Shown here: one piece after another, positions 37,151-47,158 of the stretch | Numbering within the stretch: the first letter of the stretch is position 1 | Layout of the letters: the number at the start of each line of letters is the position of its first letter | Assembly: GCF_000368685.1 (NCBI RefSeq) | Contig: NZ_KB849628.1 | Span: forward strand, 698,442 to 762,441 | DNA length: 64,000 nucleotides | Origin: Acinetobacter baylyi DSM 14961 = CIP 107474 | Lineage (GTDB): Bacteria > Pseudomonadota > Gammaproteobacteria > Pseudomonadales > Moraxellaceae | Direction: 5' to 3' | Notes under the pieces: generated by a model | Databases searched by the model: none | Seen by the model: only the letters and a program-made list of their open reading frames with translations | Told to the model about the DNA's origin: nothing | Program-made: the position numbers and the translations under genes

Positions 37151-37176
37151 AGGGAGTGATTACTCACTCCTTTTTT
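37151..37176 (+). terminator. Rho-independent terminator of the GYF-RDD gene
   Basis: Stem GGAGTGA / TCACTCC with a 4-base loop and a run of six T, starting 4 bp after the stop. Confidence 0.85.
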
Positions 37177-37447
37177 AACTATAAATATCTGAAAAATATA
37201 AAATTAAAAATAAATCCTATTTAATTCCAAGTAAAAAAATCAGGTTTTATTACAGCCATTTAAAGCCACTTTATATATAGCTTAGTTTGTCGATATCAGG
37301 CATAATGCCCTACAACGTAGCGGTGTCTCATGATTGAGAAATATTGTCTTTCTATATTCAATAGAAAAGATTCTTCTCCATCATGCGACACTTTTATCGC
37401 TATCCCGAATTTTATGAGGGAATGGGACTCTTCACCGAGGTTGTAAA
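37177..37447 (+). promoter_or_regulatory. cyo operon upstream region
   Basis: About 270 bp without a gene. CATAAT at 37301-37306 is a possible -10 but no convincing -35 is seen, which suggests activator dependence. The ribosome-binding site of cyoA is GAGG at 37437-37440. Nothing else is supportable here. Confidence 0.3.
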
Positions 37448-38509
37448 ATGAGACAAACGATTTTAGCTGTATTGTCTTTATCTACGATTGCTGCACTCTT
37501 AACTGGGTGTGGTGGTGATATGGTACTTCTAAACTCAAAAGGTCCAGTAGGTCAAGGTCAAAGTAACTTGATGATGACTGCGATCTACCTTATGTTATTG
37601 GTGGTCATTCCATCAGTAATCATGGCATTATGGTTTAGTTGGAAATATCGCGCGTCGAATAAAGATGCAGACTATAAACCTACATGGGCGCACTCTACTG
37701 CAATTGAAATTGTAGTTTGGGGTGTCCCTGTCATTATTATTGGTATTCTAGCTTGGTTAACTTGGTGGGGCTCCCACAAGTACGACCCTTACCGTCCTTT
37801 AGAATCAGATAAAGCACCTTTAACTATTCAGGTTATTGCTGAACAGTTTAAATGGATTTTTGTCTATCCTGAACAAAACATCGCAACGGTAAATGAAGTA
37901 CGCTTCCCAGAAAAAACCCCGTTAAGCTTTAAGATCACTTCTAACTTTACAATGAACTCTTTTTTCATTCCACAGTTAGGCGGTCAGATCTATGCGATGG
38001 CTGGCATGCAAACTCACTTACACTTAATGGCAGATCAGCCAGGTGTTTTCCGTGGCATGTCATCTAACTATTCAGGTTATGGTTTCTCACAAATGCATTT
38101 TAAAGCATATAGTGTGACTGAAGCTGAATTTACACAATGGGTAGATGCAGTTAAAGCAGGTAAAGGTACTGGTGTTAATCCTGAAGCAATTCAGAAAGGT
38201 ATACTTGATCAAGCTGAACTTGCAACGCTTAAAGACGGTGATCGTTCTAAGCATCAAATTGAAGCGCTTGTACATCGTGCACAAGCTGCAGGTGATGCAG
38301 AAGCCTTAGCGAAAGCTGAAGCAATGAAACCGTTCCCGAATAAGCCACATCCTGTGACTTACTATTCTTCAGTTGAACCAAAATTGTTTGAAACTGTCAT
38401 TAACAGATATATGAGCAACTATCACGGAGCTGATCATTCAGCTACTGCTGAACATGGTTCACAAGCTCATGCTGCTAATGCACATGCAACTGCTTCTGTA
38501 GAGGAATAA
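37448..38509 (+). CDS. cyoA: Cytochrome bo3 ubiquinol oxidase subunit II
   Basis: 353 residues. Subunit II of the proton-pumping quinol oxidase. Lipoprotein signal with lipobox LLTGC (Cys about residue 21), two transmembrane helices (about 43-65 and 86-107), and a periplasmic cupredoxin-like domain (FKWIFVYPEQNIATVNE, NSFFIPQLGGQIYAM, PGVFRGMSSNYSGYGFSQM) that lacks the CuA cysteines, as expected for quinol oxidases. The C-terminal tail is His/Ala-rich (HGADHSATAEHGSQAHAANA). First gene of cyoABCDE. Confidence 0.97.
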   Translation: MRQTILAVLSLSTIAALLTGCGGDMVLLNSKGPVGQGQSNLMMTAIYLMLLVVIPSVIMALWFSWKYRASNKDADYKPTWAHSTAIEIVVWGVPVIIIGILAWLTWWGSHKYDPYRPLESDKAPLTIQVIAEQFKWIFVYPEQNIATVNEVRFPEKTPLSFKITSNFTMNSFFIPQLGGQIYAMAGMQTHLHLMADQPGVFRGMSSNYSGYGFSQMHFKAYSVTEAEFTQWVDAVKAGKGTGVNPEAIQKGILDQAELATLKDGDRSKHQIEALVHRAQAAGDAEALAKAEAMKPFPNKPHPVTYYSSVEPKLFETVINRYMSNYHGADHSATAEHGSQAHAANAHATASVEE

Positions 38510-38512
38510 GCC

Positions 38513-40501
38513 ATGTTGTTATTAGGTAAACTCGGATGGGACTCAATCCCTAAAGAGCCAATTGTACTAGTGACAATGGTCTTAATGGCTATTGGTGCAA
38601 TTGCAGTTCTAGGCGGTATCACCTACTTCAAAAAATGGGGTTACCTCTGGAAAGAATGGTTTATTACAGTAGACCATAAAAAAATTGGTATTATGTACAT
38701 CCTTGTATCTGTCGTCATGCTTTTGCGTGGTTTCGCCGATGCAATTATGATGCGTCTTCAACTGTTCCTTGCTAAAGGTGGCGGTGAAGGTTATTTACAT
38801 CCAGACCATTACGACCAGATCTTCACCGCGCATGGCGTGATCATGATCTTCTTCGTAGCAATGGGTCTTGTTGTGGGTATGATGAATATCTCTGTACCAC
38901 TTCAAATTGGTGCACGTGACGTTGCATTCCCGCTACTTAACTCTTTAAGCTTCTGGTTGTTTGCTGGTGCAGCTGGCTTGATGATGGCATCTCTCGTACT
39001 CGGTGAGTTTGCTGCTACAGGCTGGATGGCATACCCTCCTCTTTCTGGTATTCAATACTCTCCTGGTGTTGGTGTCGATTACTATATCTGGGCACTGCAA
39101 GTCTCAGGTCTTGGTACGCTTTTATCTGGTGTAAACTTTTTTGTGACCATCATTAAAATGCGTGCGCCAGGCATGAAGTTGATGGACATGCCAATTTTTA
39201 CATGGACATCATTATGTACAGCGGTTTTGATCATTGCATCATTCCCTGTCTTAACAGCCACCCTTGCCATGTTAACGCTAGACCGTTACTTTGGTTTCCA
39301 TTTCTTCACAAATGAGCTTGGTGGTAGTCCAATGCTGTATGTGAACTTGATCTGGACATGGGGTCACCCAGAAGTATATATCTTGGTATTACCTGCATTT
39401 GGTTTGTATTCAGAGATTGTTGCAACCTTCTCTCGCAAAGCATTGTTTGGTTATAAATCAATGGTATATGCAACGATTGCAATTACTGTATTGGCATTCG
39501 TTGTGTGGTTACACCACTTCTTTACCATGGGTGCAGGTGCAAACGTTAACGCGTTCTTCGGTATCATGACCATGATTATTGCAATCCCTACAGGGGTGAA
39601 AATTTTCTCTTGGTTATTTACCATGTACAAAGGACGTATCTCGTTCGAAACACCAATGCTCTGGACACTTGGTTTCCTTGTGACGTTTGGTATTGGCGGT
39701 TTAACCGGCGTACTAATGGCTGTACCACCAGCAGACTTTTTGGTTCATAACTCATTATTCCTCATTGCTCACTTCCATAACGTAATTATTGGTGGTGTTG
39801 TATTTGGTATGTTTGCGGGCATCATTTTCTACTGGCCAAAAATGTTTGGTTGGAAGCTCAATGAAGCTTGGGGTAAAGCAGCATTCTGGTTCTGGTTCTT
39901 TGGTTTCTATTTTGCATTCATGCCATTGTATATCCTCGGTTTCATGGGTATGACACGTCGTTTGAATACATATGACAACCCTGAATGGGATCCGTATTTG
40001 GCTATTGCACTTTTTGGTGCGGTGTTAGTTGCAATTGGTATTGCATGTTTCTTAATGCAAATCATTGTTGGCTTCTTACAACGTCATCAAAATATGGACC
40101 ATACTGGCGACCCATGGGATAGCCGTACTTTAGAATGGTCTACTTCTTCTCCTGCTCCATTTTATAACTTTGCACATGTTCCAAATGGTAACGGTGTAGA
40201 TGCATTCTGGGTAGACAAAGAGAATGGTATAGCCTACGCACGTAATACCAAATATGAAGATATTCATATGCCAACTGACCGTGCTGCTGGTTTTGTAATT
40301 GCGATGTTCATTACAACAATGGGCTTTGCTTTAATCTGGCATATCTGGTGGCTCGTTGCAGTTTGTTTCATTGCTTCAATTGTAAGCTTGATCCGTAGTT
40401 CATTCACAAAAGAAGTGGATTACTATGTACCAGCAGCAGAAGTTGAGCGCATTGAAAATGAACGCTATGCGTTACTTGAAAAACACTTGAAGAAGGACTA
40501 A
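38513..40501 (+). CDS. cyoB: Cytochrome bo3 ubiquinol oxidase subunit I
   Basis: 662 residues, heme-copper oxidase core. Heme ligands and CuB ligands are visible: [11 protein letters not shown] (heme b His), [13 protein letters not shown] (His and the cross-linked Tyr), [10 protein letters not shown] (CuB His pair) and [12 protein letters not shown] (high-spin heme and low-spin heme His). It reduces O2 and pumps protons in the inner membrane. It starts 3 bp after cyoA and is followed 4 bp later by cyoC. Confidence 0.98.
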   Translation: MLLLGKLGWDSIPKEPIVLVTMVLMAIGAIAVLGGITYFKKWGYLWKEWFITVDHKKIGIMYILVSVVMLLRGFADAIMMRLQLFLAKGGGEGYLHPDHYDQIFTAHGVIMIFFVAMGLVVGMMNISVPLQIGARDVAFPLLNSLSFWLFAGAAGLMMASLVLGEFAATGWMAYPPLSGIQYSPGVGVDYYIWALQVSGLGTLLSGVNFFVTIIKMRAPGMKLMDMPIFTWTSLCTAVLIIASFPVLTATLAMLTLDRYFGFHFFTNELGGSPMLYVNLIWTWGHPEVYILVLPAFGLYSEIVATFSRKALFGYKSMVYATIAITVLAFVVWLHHFFTMGAGANVNAFFGIMTMIIAIPTGVKIFSWLFTMYKGRISFETPMLWTLGFLVTFGIGGLTGVLMAVPPADFLVHNSLFLIAHFHNVIIGGVVFGMFAGIIFYWPKMFGWKLNEAWGKAAFWFWFFGFYFAFMPLYILGFMGMTRRLNTYDNPEWDPYLAIALFGAVLVAIGIACFLMQIIVGFLQRHQNMDHTGDPWDSRTLEWSTSSPAPFYNFAHVPNGNGVDAFWVDKENGIAYARNTKYEDIHMPTDRAAGFVIAMFITTMGFALIWHIWWLVAVCFIASIVSLIRSSFTKEVDYYVPAAEVERIENERYALLEKHLKKD

Positions 40502-40505
40502 GGAT

Positions 40506-41126
40506 ATGGCTGAAGTACTTCATCACGACAACCACGGACACGATGGTCATCATGAACATGATGATACCGATTTAACAGTCTTTGGTTTCTGGACTTACTT
40601 GATGAGTGACTTGATTTTATTCGGTACACTCTTCATCGCGTTCGCTGTATTAAGCAGTCATGTTCCACCAGGTACTCCAACTGCACATGATTTGTTCAGT
40701 GAATCATTAGGTTTTGTTTTAACAGAAACTTTTGCGCTCTTGATCTCTTCTGTGACTTTCGGTTTTGCAGTTCTGGCTTCATACAAGAAAAATGTTAACC
40801 AAGTAATTATGTGGCTTTTTATCACATTTGTTTTTGGTGCAACATTCATTGGTATGGAACTTTATGAATTCCATCATTTAGTTCATTCAGGGCATGGACC
40901 TGGTACGAGTGCATTTTTATCTGCATTCTTTACTTTGGTTGGGACACACGGTATCCACGTAACTTCTGGTTTGGTCTGGATGCTTGTTTTGATATATCAA
41001 ATCAAAACTAAAGGTCTAACCTTACCAACCACACGTCGTCTAGCTTGTCTAAGCTTGTTCTGGCACTTCCTTGACATCGTATGGATCTGTGTATTCAGCG
41101 TCGTATACTTAATGGGAGTTCTCTAA
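40506..41126 (+). CDS. cyoC: Cytochrome bo3 ubiquinol oxidase subunit III
   Basis: 206 residues, five transmembrane helices of the subunit III type ([68 protein letters not shown]). The first 25 residues are unusually rich in His and Asp ([15 protein letters not shown]). The stop overlaps the cyoD start by one base (TAATG). Confidence 0.96.
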   Translation: MAEVLHHDNHGHDGHHEHDDTDLTVFGFWTYLMSDLILFGTLFIAFAVLSSHVPPGTPTAHDLFSESLGFVLTETFALLISSVTFGFAVLASYKKNVNQVIMWLFITFVFGATFIGMELYEFHHLVHSGHGPGTSAFLSAFFTLVGTHGIHVTSGLVWMLVLIYQIKTKGLTLPTTRRLACLSLFWHFLDIVWICVFSVVYLMGVL

Positions 41127-41452
41127 TGAGTCATGATCATAATTCTGCTGGCGCATCACATGGTAACTTCAAGCAGTATACGATTGGTTTCATTTTATCA
41201 GTCGTATTAACTATCATTCCTTTTGGAATGGTGATGGCTGGAGGCTTTGGTCGTGGTCTTTTAATGACTGTGATCGGAATCACTGCTGTGGCTCAGGTGC
41301 TTGTACAACTTGTATTCTTCTTACATATGAATACATCTTCTGAACAGCGCTGGAACCTAATCGCGTTCATTTATACAGTTCTATGTATTGCTATCTTGCT
41401 TGTTGGTTCTGTATGGATTATGAATTATCTACATTTCAACATGATGATCTAA
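41126..41452 (+). CDS. cyoD: Cytochrome bo3 ubiquinol oxidase subunit IV
   Basis: 108 residues from [13 protein letters not shown], three transmembrane helices (YTIGFILSVVLTIIPFGMVM, VIGITAVAQVLVQLVFFLHM, AFIYTVLCIAILLVGSVWIM). A longer frame starts at 41081 inside cyoC, but ATG 41126 overlaps the cyoC stop as TAATG and matches the family length. It helps assembly of the CuB site. Confidence 0.95.
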   Translation: MSHDHNSAGASHGNFKQYTIGFILSVVLTIIPFGMVMAGGFGRGLLMTVIGITAVAQVLVQLVFFLHMNTSSEQRWNLIAFIYTVLCIAILLVGSVWIMNYLHFNMMI

Positions 41453-41462
41453 ACTGGTTGTC

Positions 41463-42341
41463 ATGCTAAAAAAGTATTTATTCCTGACAAAACCAGGAAT
41501 TCTGTTTGGTAATTTCATTACCACTTTGGGCGGCTTCTTCTTAGCCGCCCAAGGCCATGTAGATTTCCTCTTACTCATTCTTACCCTTCTAGGTACAACA
41601 TTTGTTGTTGCTTCAGGTTGTGTGGTCAATAATGTGATTGATCAAGACATTGACCAAAAAATGGAGCGCACACAAAACAGAGCCCTAGTTAAAAAAACCG
41701 TCTCTCCGAGTACTGCTCTTATTTTTGCTTTTATTCTTGGCATCATTGGATTTGGTATTCTATGGTTTTGGGTAAATCCTTATTCATTTTCATTTGCGAT
41801 CATTGGCTTTGTCGTTTATGTAGGTTTTTATAGTCTTTGGACGAAACGTACCTCTATTCATCAGACCATTATTGGTAGTATTTCTGGAGCTAGTCCACCT
41901 GTGATTGGCTACACAGCCGTAACTCATCAATTTGATGTTGCTGCGCTACTTATTTTTTTAGCGTATGGTTTATGGCAAATGCCACATTCGTGGGCAATTG
42001 CAATTTATCGTTTTGATGATTATAAGAATGCGGGTATTCCGATACTTCCTGTTGCCCGATCTGTGTACCGCACAAAAGTTGAGTGTCTGATTTACATTGT
42101 GTTGTTTGCAGCTGTACTCAATGGACTTTATTGCTTTGGATATACTAATGTTTTCTTTTTATTGACATTCAATGTGCTCACCGCATATTGGTTATATTTA
42201 TCCATTATCGGATTTAAAGCAGAGAATGATCAACTCTGGGCAAAACGCTTATTTCTTTTTTCAGTAATTCTAATTACGTTGTTAAGTCTAAGCTTTAGTT
42301 TTACCTACCAATCCCCTGCTCCAAATCTTCCTCTCTTTTAA
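41463..42341 (+). CDS. cyoE: Heme O synthase (protoheme IX farnesyltransferase)
   Basis: 292 residues, UbiA-type membrane prenyltransferase. It converts heme B to heme O for the bo3 oxidase. The aspartate-rich site is NNVIDQDIDQKMERTQNRAL (residues about 58-77) and the second is in WAIAIYRFDDYKNAGIP. It starts 10 bp after cyoD and ends the operon, followed by the palindrome at 42330-42350. Confidence 0.96.
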   Translation: MLKKYLFLTKPGILFGNFITTLGGFFLAAQGHVDFLLLILTLLGTTFVVASGCVVNNVIDQDIDQKMERTQNRALVKKTVSPSTALIFAFILGIIGFGILWFWVNPYSFSFAIIGFVVYVGFYSLWTKRTSIHQTIIGSISGASPPVIGYTAVTHQFDVAALLIFLAYGLWQMPHSWAIAIYRFDDYKNAGIPILPVARSVYRTKVECLIYIVLFAAVLNGLYCFGYTNVFFLLTFNVLTAYWLYLSIIGFKAENDQLWAKRLFLFSVILITLLSLSFSFTYQSPAPNLPLF

Positions 42342-42350
42342 TAAGAGAGG
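42330..42350 (+). terminator. Palindrome at the end of the cyo operon
   Basis: CCTCTCTT-TTAAT-AAGAGAGG spans the cyoE stop codon. The T-tract afterwards is poor (ATATCTATTT). A close relative of this palindrome lies after purH (58312-58332). Confidence 0.5.
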
Positions 42351-42389
42351 ATATCTATTTGATTCATTCTTAAAAATCATAAAAACTAT

Positions 42390-42418
42390 TTGTCTTAACC
42401 AATAATTTTCCTTATAAT
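42390..42418 (+). promoter_or_regulatory. Promoter of rpsF-rpsR-rplI
   Basis: TTGTCT (42390-42395), 17-bp spacer, perfect TATAAT (42413-42418). The transcript would begin near 42425, giving a leader of about 95 nt that contains two small hairpins (TCGCA/TGCGA and ATAACT/AGTTAT). Confidence 0.75.
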
Positions 42419-42459
42419 TCACGCTTCGCAATTTTGCGACATAACTTTTAGAGTTATGA

Positions 42460-42512
42460 CTCCTTGCTTCTAACAACATCTTTTGGTTAGGGGCTGTCTA
42501 AACCGTAAGGAG
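42460..42512 (+). promoter_or_regulatory. Candidate S6:S18-binding leader structure
   Basis: CTCCTT (42460-42465) pairs with AAGGAG (42507-42512), which is the rpsF Shine-Dalgarno. An inner stem CTAAC/GTTAG (42470-42474 and 42486-42490) follows, and an unpaired ACCGT precedes the Shine-Dalgarno. rpsF leaders in many bacteria fold into a motif bound by the S6:S18 complex that represses translation; the CCG bulge and sequestered Shine-Dalgarno fit that class. Confidence 0.55.
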
Positions 42513-42518
42513 CTGACA

Positions 42519-42905
42519 ATGCGTCATTACGAAATCGTACTTTTAGTACATCCAGATCAAAGCGATCAAGTTGTGGGTATGGTTGAACGCTATATCTCAC
42601 AAATTAAAGAAGCTGATGGTCAAATTCACCGTCTAGAAGATTGGGGCCGTCGTCAATTAGCTTACCCAATTAACAAGATTCATAAAGCACACTACATTCT
42701 TATGAATGTTGAATGTGGTCAAACGACTCTTGATGAACTTGAAGAATTGTTCCGTTATAACGATGCAATCATTCGTAACATCATCATCCGTCGTGAACAC
42801 GCAATCACTGAAGAATCTTTACTTGCTAAAAGTGCTGAAGAAAAACGTGCGCGTAAAGCTCAACGTGAAGAAGCACAACAAATTCAAGATTCTGCTGAAG
42901 CTTAA
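42519..42905 (+). CDS. rpsF: 30S ribosomal protein S6
   Basis: 128 residues starting [18 protein letters not shown], with the S6 signature [16 protein letters not shown]. The Ala/Glu/Lys-rich tail is typical for proteobacteria. The frame is open upstream to 42483, but AAGGAG and family length fix ATG 42519. S6 binds the 30S platform with S18, encoded next. There is no priB between them, unlike E. coli. Confidence 0.97.
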   Translation: MRHYEIVLLVHPDQSDQVVGMVERYISQIKEADGQIHRLEDWGRRQLAYPINKIHKAHYILMNVECGQTTLDELEELFRYNDAIIRNIIIRREHAITEESLLAKSAEEKRARKAQREEAQQIQDSAEA

Positions 42906-42916
42906 GGAGAACATCA

Positions 42917-43144
42917 ATGGCACGTTTTTACCGTCGTCGCAAGTTCTGCCGCTTTACAGCTGAGAATGTTGCGTACATCGACTACAAAGATATCGACACT
43001 TTAAAACAGTACATCACTGAAAACGGCAAGATCGTTCCTAGCCGTATCACTGGTACTAAAGCTCGTTATCAACGTCAACTCGCGCTTGCGATTAAACAAG
43101 CTCGTTACTTGGCTTTGATTCCGTACACTGACAACCATAAGTGA
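42917..43144 (+). CDS. rpsR: 30S ribosomal protein S18
   Basis: 75 residues, full length, with [17 protein letters not shown] at the start and [20 protein letters not shown]. It partners S6 on the ribosome and in leader binding. AAGGAG lies upstream; rplI follows after 8 bp. Confidence 0.98.
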   Translation: MARFYRRRKFCRFTAENVAYIDYKDIDTLKQYITENGKIVPSRITGTKARYQRQLALAIKQARYLALIPYTDNHK

Positions 43145-43152
43145 GGTGAGCT

Positions 43153-43599
43153 GTGGACGTTATCTTATTACAACGCATTAAAAACCTAGGTAAACTTGGT
43201 GATAAAGTATCAGTTAAAGCTGGTTATGGCCGTAACTTCTTGATCCCTCAGGGTAAAGCTGTTGCTGCAACTGAAGCAAACACTGCTGCTTTTGAAGCTC
43301 GTCGTGCTGAACTTGAGAAACAAGAATCTGAAGTATTGTCTTCTGCTCAAGCACGTGCTGATCAATTGAACGAAGTAAATATCGTAATCACTGCAAAAGC
43401 TGGTGATGAAGGTAAATTGTTCGGTTCTATTGGTACACGTGACATCGCTGATGCATTAACGAATGCTGGCCTTGCAGTTGACCGTGCTGAAGTTCGTTTA
43501 CCAAATGGTGCACTTCGTCACACTGGTGAATTCAACATCGCAATCCAATTGCACCATGATGTTGTTGCAGAAGTTCTCGTTACAATCGTATCTGAGTAA
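43153..43599 (+). CDS. rplI: 50S ribosomal protein L9
   Basis: 148 residues from GTG 43153 ([19 protein letters not shown]), with the N-terminal domain signature [13 protein letters not shown], a long connecting helix ([19 protein letters not shown]) and a complete C-terminal rRNA-binding domain. GAGGTGAG precedes the GTG. It is the last gene before a strong terminator. Confidence 0.98.
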
Positions 43600-43610
43600 T
43601 ATCTCTGCAT

Positions 43611-43644
43611 AAAAAAGAGCATGCTTTCGCATGCTCTTTTTTTA
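43611..43644 (+). terminator. Rho-independent terminator after rplI
   Basis: Stem AAAAAAGAGCATGC / GCATGCTCTTTTTT with TTTC loop and a T-tract. Very strong. Confidence 0.95.
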
Positions 43645-43773
43645 TCTTTTATTTATCAATTTAATTTTTGAATATAAGTTGTTTTTTCAATAAAACCCCC
43701 TTCTCTATCTTTTTTGCATTAAGATAGTTCGGCTATTTCAAAACTCTTTCCAATTTTAAGATCAGGTTACTTT

Positions 43774-45219
43774 ATGTCGCAGGCGAATGCCAATTTTTTG
43801 GATAACTCAAAAGTTTCAGCCAATAAAACTGCTGAATCAGGTCAGTTAAAAGAATTTCGTACTCCGCCACATAACTTAGCAATAGAGCAGGCTGTACTTG
43901 CAGCTTTGATGACTGTTGCTGAATCATTCGAGCAAGTGAACGATTTGCTCAAAGAAAATGATTTTTATGCGACACGCCACAAATATATTTTTCGTGCTAT
44001 TGAAGAATTAGCTCAAGAAAACTCACCTTATGATGCAGTACTGGTAAATGATTGGTTACTTAAACAAAATTTGCTAGACGCAATTGGTGGTGAAGAGTAT
44101 TTGATGCAACTCATGGCAGACTCTCCATCAAGTTTTTATAATCTTGAGACATATGCAAGCAAGATTAAAGAATTTTCAACCTTGCGTAGCATGATTAAGG
44201 TCAGTAGCGATATTTTGCAAAATGCTTATGACACCAAAGGGCGTCCAGTCAGTGAAATTTTAGATTTAGCCGAAACCAGTATTTTTTCACTTGCCGAGCA
44301 GCATAATAACAATAAGAAAGATGCAGGGCCTAAATCGATTAGCTCAGTAACAGCAGATGTAATTAGCAAATTAGATGAATTGTCTAAACTTGACGGTAAT
44401 ATTACAGGTCTAACCACAGGCTTTTTAGAGCTCGACAATAAAACCTATGGTATGCAATCTGGTGACATGATTATTGTTGCAGCACGTCCATCCATGGGTA
44501 AAACGACTTTTGCCATGAATCTGGTCGAGAGCGTGCTATTTAACTGTAATCTACCTGCACTGGTATTCTCGATGGAAATGCCAGCAGATTCAATTGCCAT
44601 GCGTTTGATTTCATCTTACGGTAAGGTTCATCAAGGTCACCTACGCTCTGGTAAGCTGGATGGTGATGAATGGTCAAAGGTAACAGGTACGATTCTCCAG
44701 CTTCAAGAGAAGCATTTATATATTGATGACTCCTCTGCTTTACCCCCTACCGAACTCCGTGCTCGTGCAAGACGTATTGCAAAGCAACATGGTGGAAAAT
44801 TGGGTTGTATCATGATCGATTATCTACAATTGATGAAAGTTCCTGGTATGGGCGATAACCGTGTAGGTGAAATTGGCGAAATCTCACGAAGCTTAAAAGC
44901 ATTAGCCAAAGAAATGGACTGTCCTGTCATTGCGCTTTCTCAGCTTAACCGAAGTCTTGAAAATCGCCCCAATAAACGTCCAGTAATGTCCGATTTACGT
45001 GAATCTGGTGCAATCGAACAGGATGCTGACTTGATCATGTTCATTTATCGTGATGAGGTCTATAACAAAGAATCTAAAGAAGCAGGTACAGCCGAAATTA
45101 TTATTGGTAAACAGCGTAATGGTCCTATTGGCACAGTTCGTCTAGCTTTTGAAGGTCAATATACTCGGTTTAGTAACCTCTCACCTGAATATTACAGTCA
45201 GTATGATGACGAAGAATAA
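43774..45219 (+). CDS. dnaB: Replicative DNA helicase
   Basis: 481 residues. Hexameric 5'-3' helicase at the replication fork. The N-terminal domain starts at PPHNLAIEQAVLAALM; the RecA-like domain has Walker A ARPSMGKTTFAMN, Walker B CIMIDYLQLM, the QLNRSLE segment and the RESGAIEQDAD arginine-finger region. No intein or insertion. alr follows after 30 bp. Confidence 0.98.
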   Translation: MSQANANFLDNSKVSANKTAESGQLKEFRTPPHNLAIEQAVLAALMTVAESFEQVNDLLKENDFYATRHKYIFRAIEELAQENSPYDAVLVNDWLLKQNLLDAIGGEEYLMQLMADSPSSFYNLETYASKIKEFSTLRSMIKVSSDILQNAYDTKGRPVSEILDLAETSIFSLAEQHNNNKKDAGPKSISSVTADVISKLDELSKLDGNITGLTTGFLELDNKTYGMQSGDMIIVAARPSMGKTTFAMNLVESVLFNCNLPALVFSMEMPADSIAMRLISSYGKVHQGHLRSGKLDGDEWSKVTGTILQLQEKHLYIDDSSALPPTELRARARRIAKQHGGKLGCIMIDYLQLMKVPGMGDNRVGEIGEISRSLKALAKEMDCPVIALSQLNRSLENRPNKRPVMSDLRESGAIEQDADLIMFIYRDEVYNKESKEAGTAEIIIGKQRNGPIGTVRLAFEGQYTRFSNLSPEYYSQYDDEE

Positions 45220-45249
45220 ATTACATTACTATACACAGGAGTAATCAGG

Positions 45250-46326
45250 GTGCGCCATGCAACAGTTTATATTGATCGCCAAGCGCTTCGATATAATTTA
45301 AACCGTGTCAAACAACTTGCGCCACATGCAAAAATTGTAAGTATGGTCAAAGCCAATGCTTATGGACATGGAATCAAAGACTGTTTAGCAGCCTTAGAAA
45401 CGACAGATTCCTTTGGAGTCGCCTGCCTTGCTGAAGCATTAGAAATTCGTGATGAAGGATATACTCAATCCATTACATTAATTGAAGGCGTATTCAGTCA
45501 AGATGAAATGCCAATCGTCATTGAAAAAAATCTTGAATGTGTCGTACATCACGCTCAACAAATTAAATGGTTATTGGAATATAAAACACAATATATCACT
45601 CAGAAACTCAAAGTCTGGATTAAGCTGAATAGTGGAATGAATCGTCTAGGGTTTAAGCCTGATGAAATTATTGAAGTCATACAGCAATTGCAACATCAAG
45701 GTTTTCACTGTGTACTCACCATGCATTTTGCCAATGCAGATGTACCTGATCACCCTATGAATCAACGCCAGATTGATCAATTAATAACAATTAAAACAGC
45801 TTGTGCTCCAATAGAAATTTCATGTTGTAATTCTGCTGCAATCTTCAATTGGCCAGAATTACATTTCGATTATGTAAGACCTGGAATTATGCTATACGGC
45901 GCCAGTCCTTTCGCAGAACAAAATATTCATCAGCTTGATTTAAAACCTGTTATGCGTTTTACCGCTCATATCATGGCTCTAAATACAATCAAGGCAGGTG
46001 AACATATCGGTTACGGCTCTCTTTATACCGCTAAAACGGACATGACTGTTGCTATTGTTTCAATCGGCTATGGAGATGGTTACCCACGAGCGTTTATAGC
46101 CCAGAATTTTGTAGCTTTGGGGCAGCAATTATTCCCGATTGTAGGCCGAGTAAGTATGGATATGCTTGCAATTGATGTGACTGATCGAGATATAGCGATT
46201 GATACAGAAATTGAACTATGGGGGCACACAAGACTGGTCGATGAAGTGGCATCAGCGAACGGGACGATCGGTTATGAATTGCTTTGTCGTCTGAGCAACC
46301 GCCCTATACGTAAAGTTATTTCATAA
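45250..46326 (+). CDS. alr: Alanine racemase
   Basis: 358 residues. PLP enzyme converting L-Ala to D-Ala for peptidoglycan. The PLP lysine is in VSMVKANAYGHG (about residue 35) and the catalytic Tyr in GEHIGYGSLYTA with SIGYGDGYPR; RPGIMLYGASPF is also typical. The start is GTG 45250, with AGGAG 8 bp upstream. It may be co-transcribed with dnaB. A DadX-type catabolic role is less likely without dadA nearby. Confidence 0.95.
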   Translation: MRHATVYIDRQALRYNLNRVKQLAPHAKIVSMVKANAYGHGIKDCLAALETTDSFGVACLAEALEIRDEGYTQSITLIEGVFSQDEMPIVIEKNLECVVHHAQQIKWLLEYKTQYITQKLKVWIKLNSGMNRLGFKPDEIIEVIQQLQHQGFHCVLTMHFANADVPDHPMNQRQIDQLITIKTACAPIEISCCNSAAIFNWPELHFDYVRPGIMLYGASPFAEQNIHQLDLKPVMRFTAHIMALNTIKAGEHIGYGSLYTAKTDMTVAIVSIGYGDGYPRAFIAQNFVALGQQLFPIVGRVSMDMLAIDVTDRDIAIDTEIELWGHTRLVDEVASANGTIGYELLCRLSNRPIRKVIS

Positions 46327-46336
46327 TTCATCATAA

Positions 46337-46368
46337 AAAGCCGTATCAAAAAGATTTGCTACGGCTTT
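46337..46368. terminator. Terminator between convergent alr and Anbu genes
   Basis: Perfect stem AAAGCCGTA / TACGGCTTT with a 14-base loop. A tract of five A before it acts as the T-tract for minus-strand transcripts, so it best fits the end of the Anbu operon and also serves alr. Confidence 0.7.
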
Positions 46369-46408
46369 AAACTTATATTGTCTAGCCTACTATTTGCTTT
46401 AAATATTT

Positions 46409-47143
46409 CTATTCCAGATAGTCTTCAGTTGGTTTTGGAATTTCATGTAAACCTCGGCGTAATGTCTCAGACCATTGCTTACTAATTTGCTGAAAATATT
46501 CATCGTCATGAGTAATGCGTTTGCCTCTTGGCATCTTCAAACTATCAGCCCGATAAATCAGCGTATCTAGAGGTAATCCCACTGAAACATTAGAGCGTAA
46601 TGTCGAATCAAAGGAAATTAAACTACAACGTACCGCTTCATCGAGTGGCATTTCATAGGTCAGTGCACGGTCCAAAATGGGCTTGCCATACTTGCTTTCA
46701 CCAATTTGAAAGAAAGGTGTATCTTTGGTTGCACAAATAAAGTTGCCTTGAGGATAAATATTATAAAGCTGCATTTCAGCTTCACCAATTTGTCCACCTA
46801 CGATTAGGCTACAATAATAATTACTTTGTTCCTGAGTATCTTCAGTGACATCTTCAATGATTTTACGTAAGGTACGCCCGACAAGCTGAGCAACTTCAAA
46901 CATGGTGTTTACAGTATACAAGTTTGGCTGCTCTTGCAGGGTAAGCTGATTTCTTAAATGTCCAATCACAGCTTGTGTCGTAGCCAGATTTCCAGCCGTT
47001 TGAATCGCGATAAAGCGATCGCCTTCTTTTCCAAAGGTATATAGTTTACGAAATACCGAGATTTGGTCGACACCAGCGTTTGTACGCGTGTCACTGATAA
47101 ATACCAAACCATCTTGCAATCGCAAAGCACAACAATAGGTCAT
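46409..47143 (-). CDS. Anbu, bacterial proteasome-homologue (Ntn hydrolase)
   Basis: 244 residues. The start MTYCCALRLQDGLVFISDTRTNAGVDQ gives Thr as first residue after Met removal, the expected N-terminal nucleophile, and the SDTRTNAG signature separates Anbu from HslV and 20S beta subunits. In-frame ATG 47158 is 5 codons upstream; the GGAAG around 47150-47155 serves ATG 47143, which exposes the threonine, so I chose that. Anbu assembles into open helical or ring-like particles; its substrate is unresolved. It is the last gene of an operon with transglutaminase-like, alpha-E and ATP-grasp genes, the known Anbu context. Confidence 0.92.
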   Translation of the reverse strand: MTYCCALRLQDGLVFISDTRTNAGVDQISVFRKLYTFGKEGDRFIAIQTAGNLATTQAVIGHLRNQLTLQEQPNLYTVNTMFEVAQLVGRTLRKIIEDVTEDTQEQSNYYCSLIVGGQIGEAEMQLYNIYPQGNFICATKDTPFFQIGESKYGKPILDRALTYEMPLDEAVRCSLISFDSTLRSNVSVGLPLDTLIYRADSLKMPRGKRITHDDEYFQQISKQWSETLRRGLHEIPKPTEDYLE

Positions 47144-47158
47144 ATCTTCCACTTCCAT

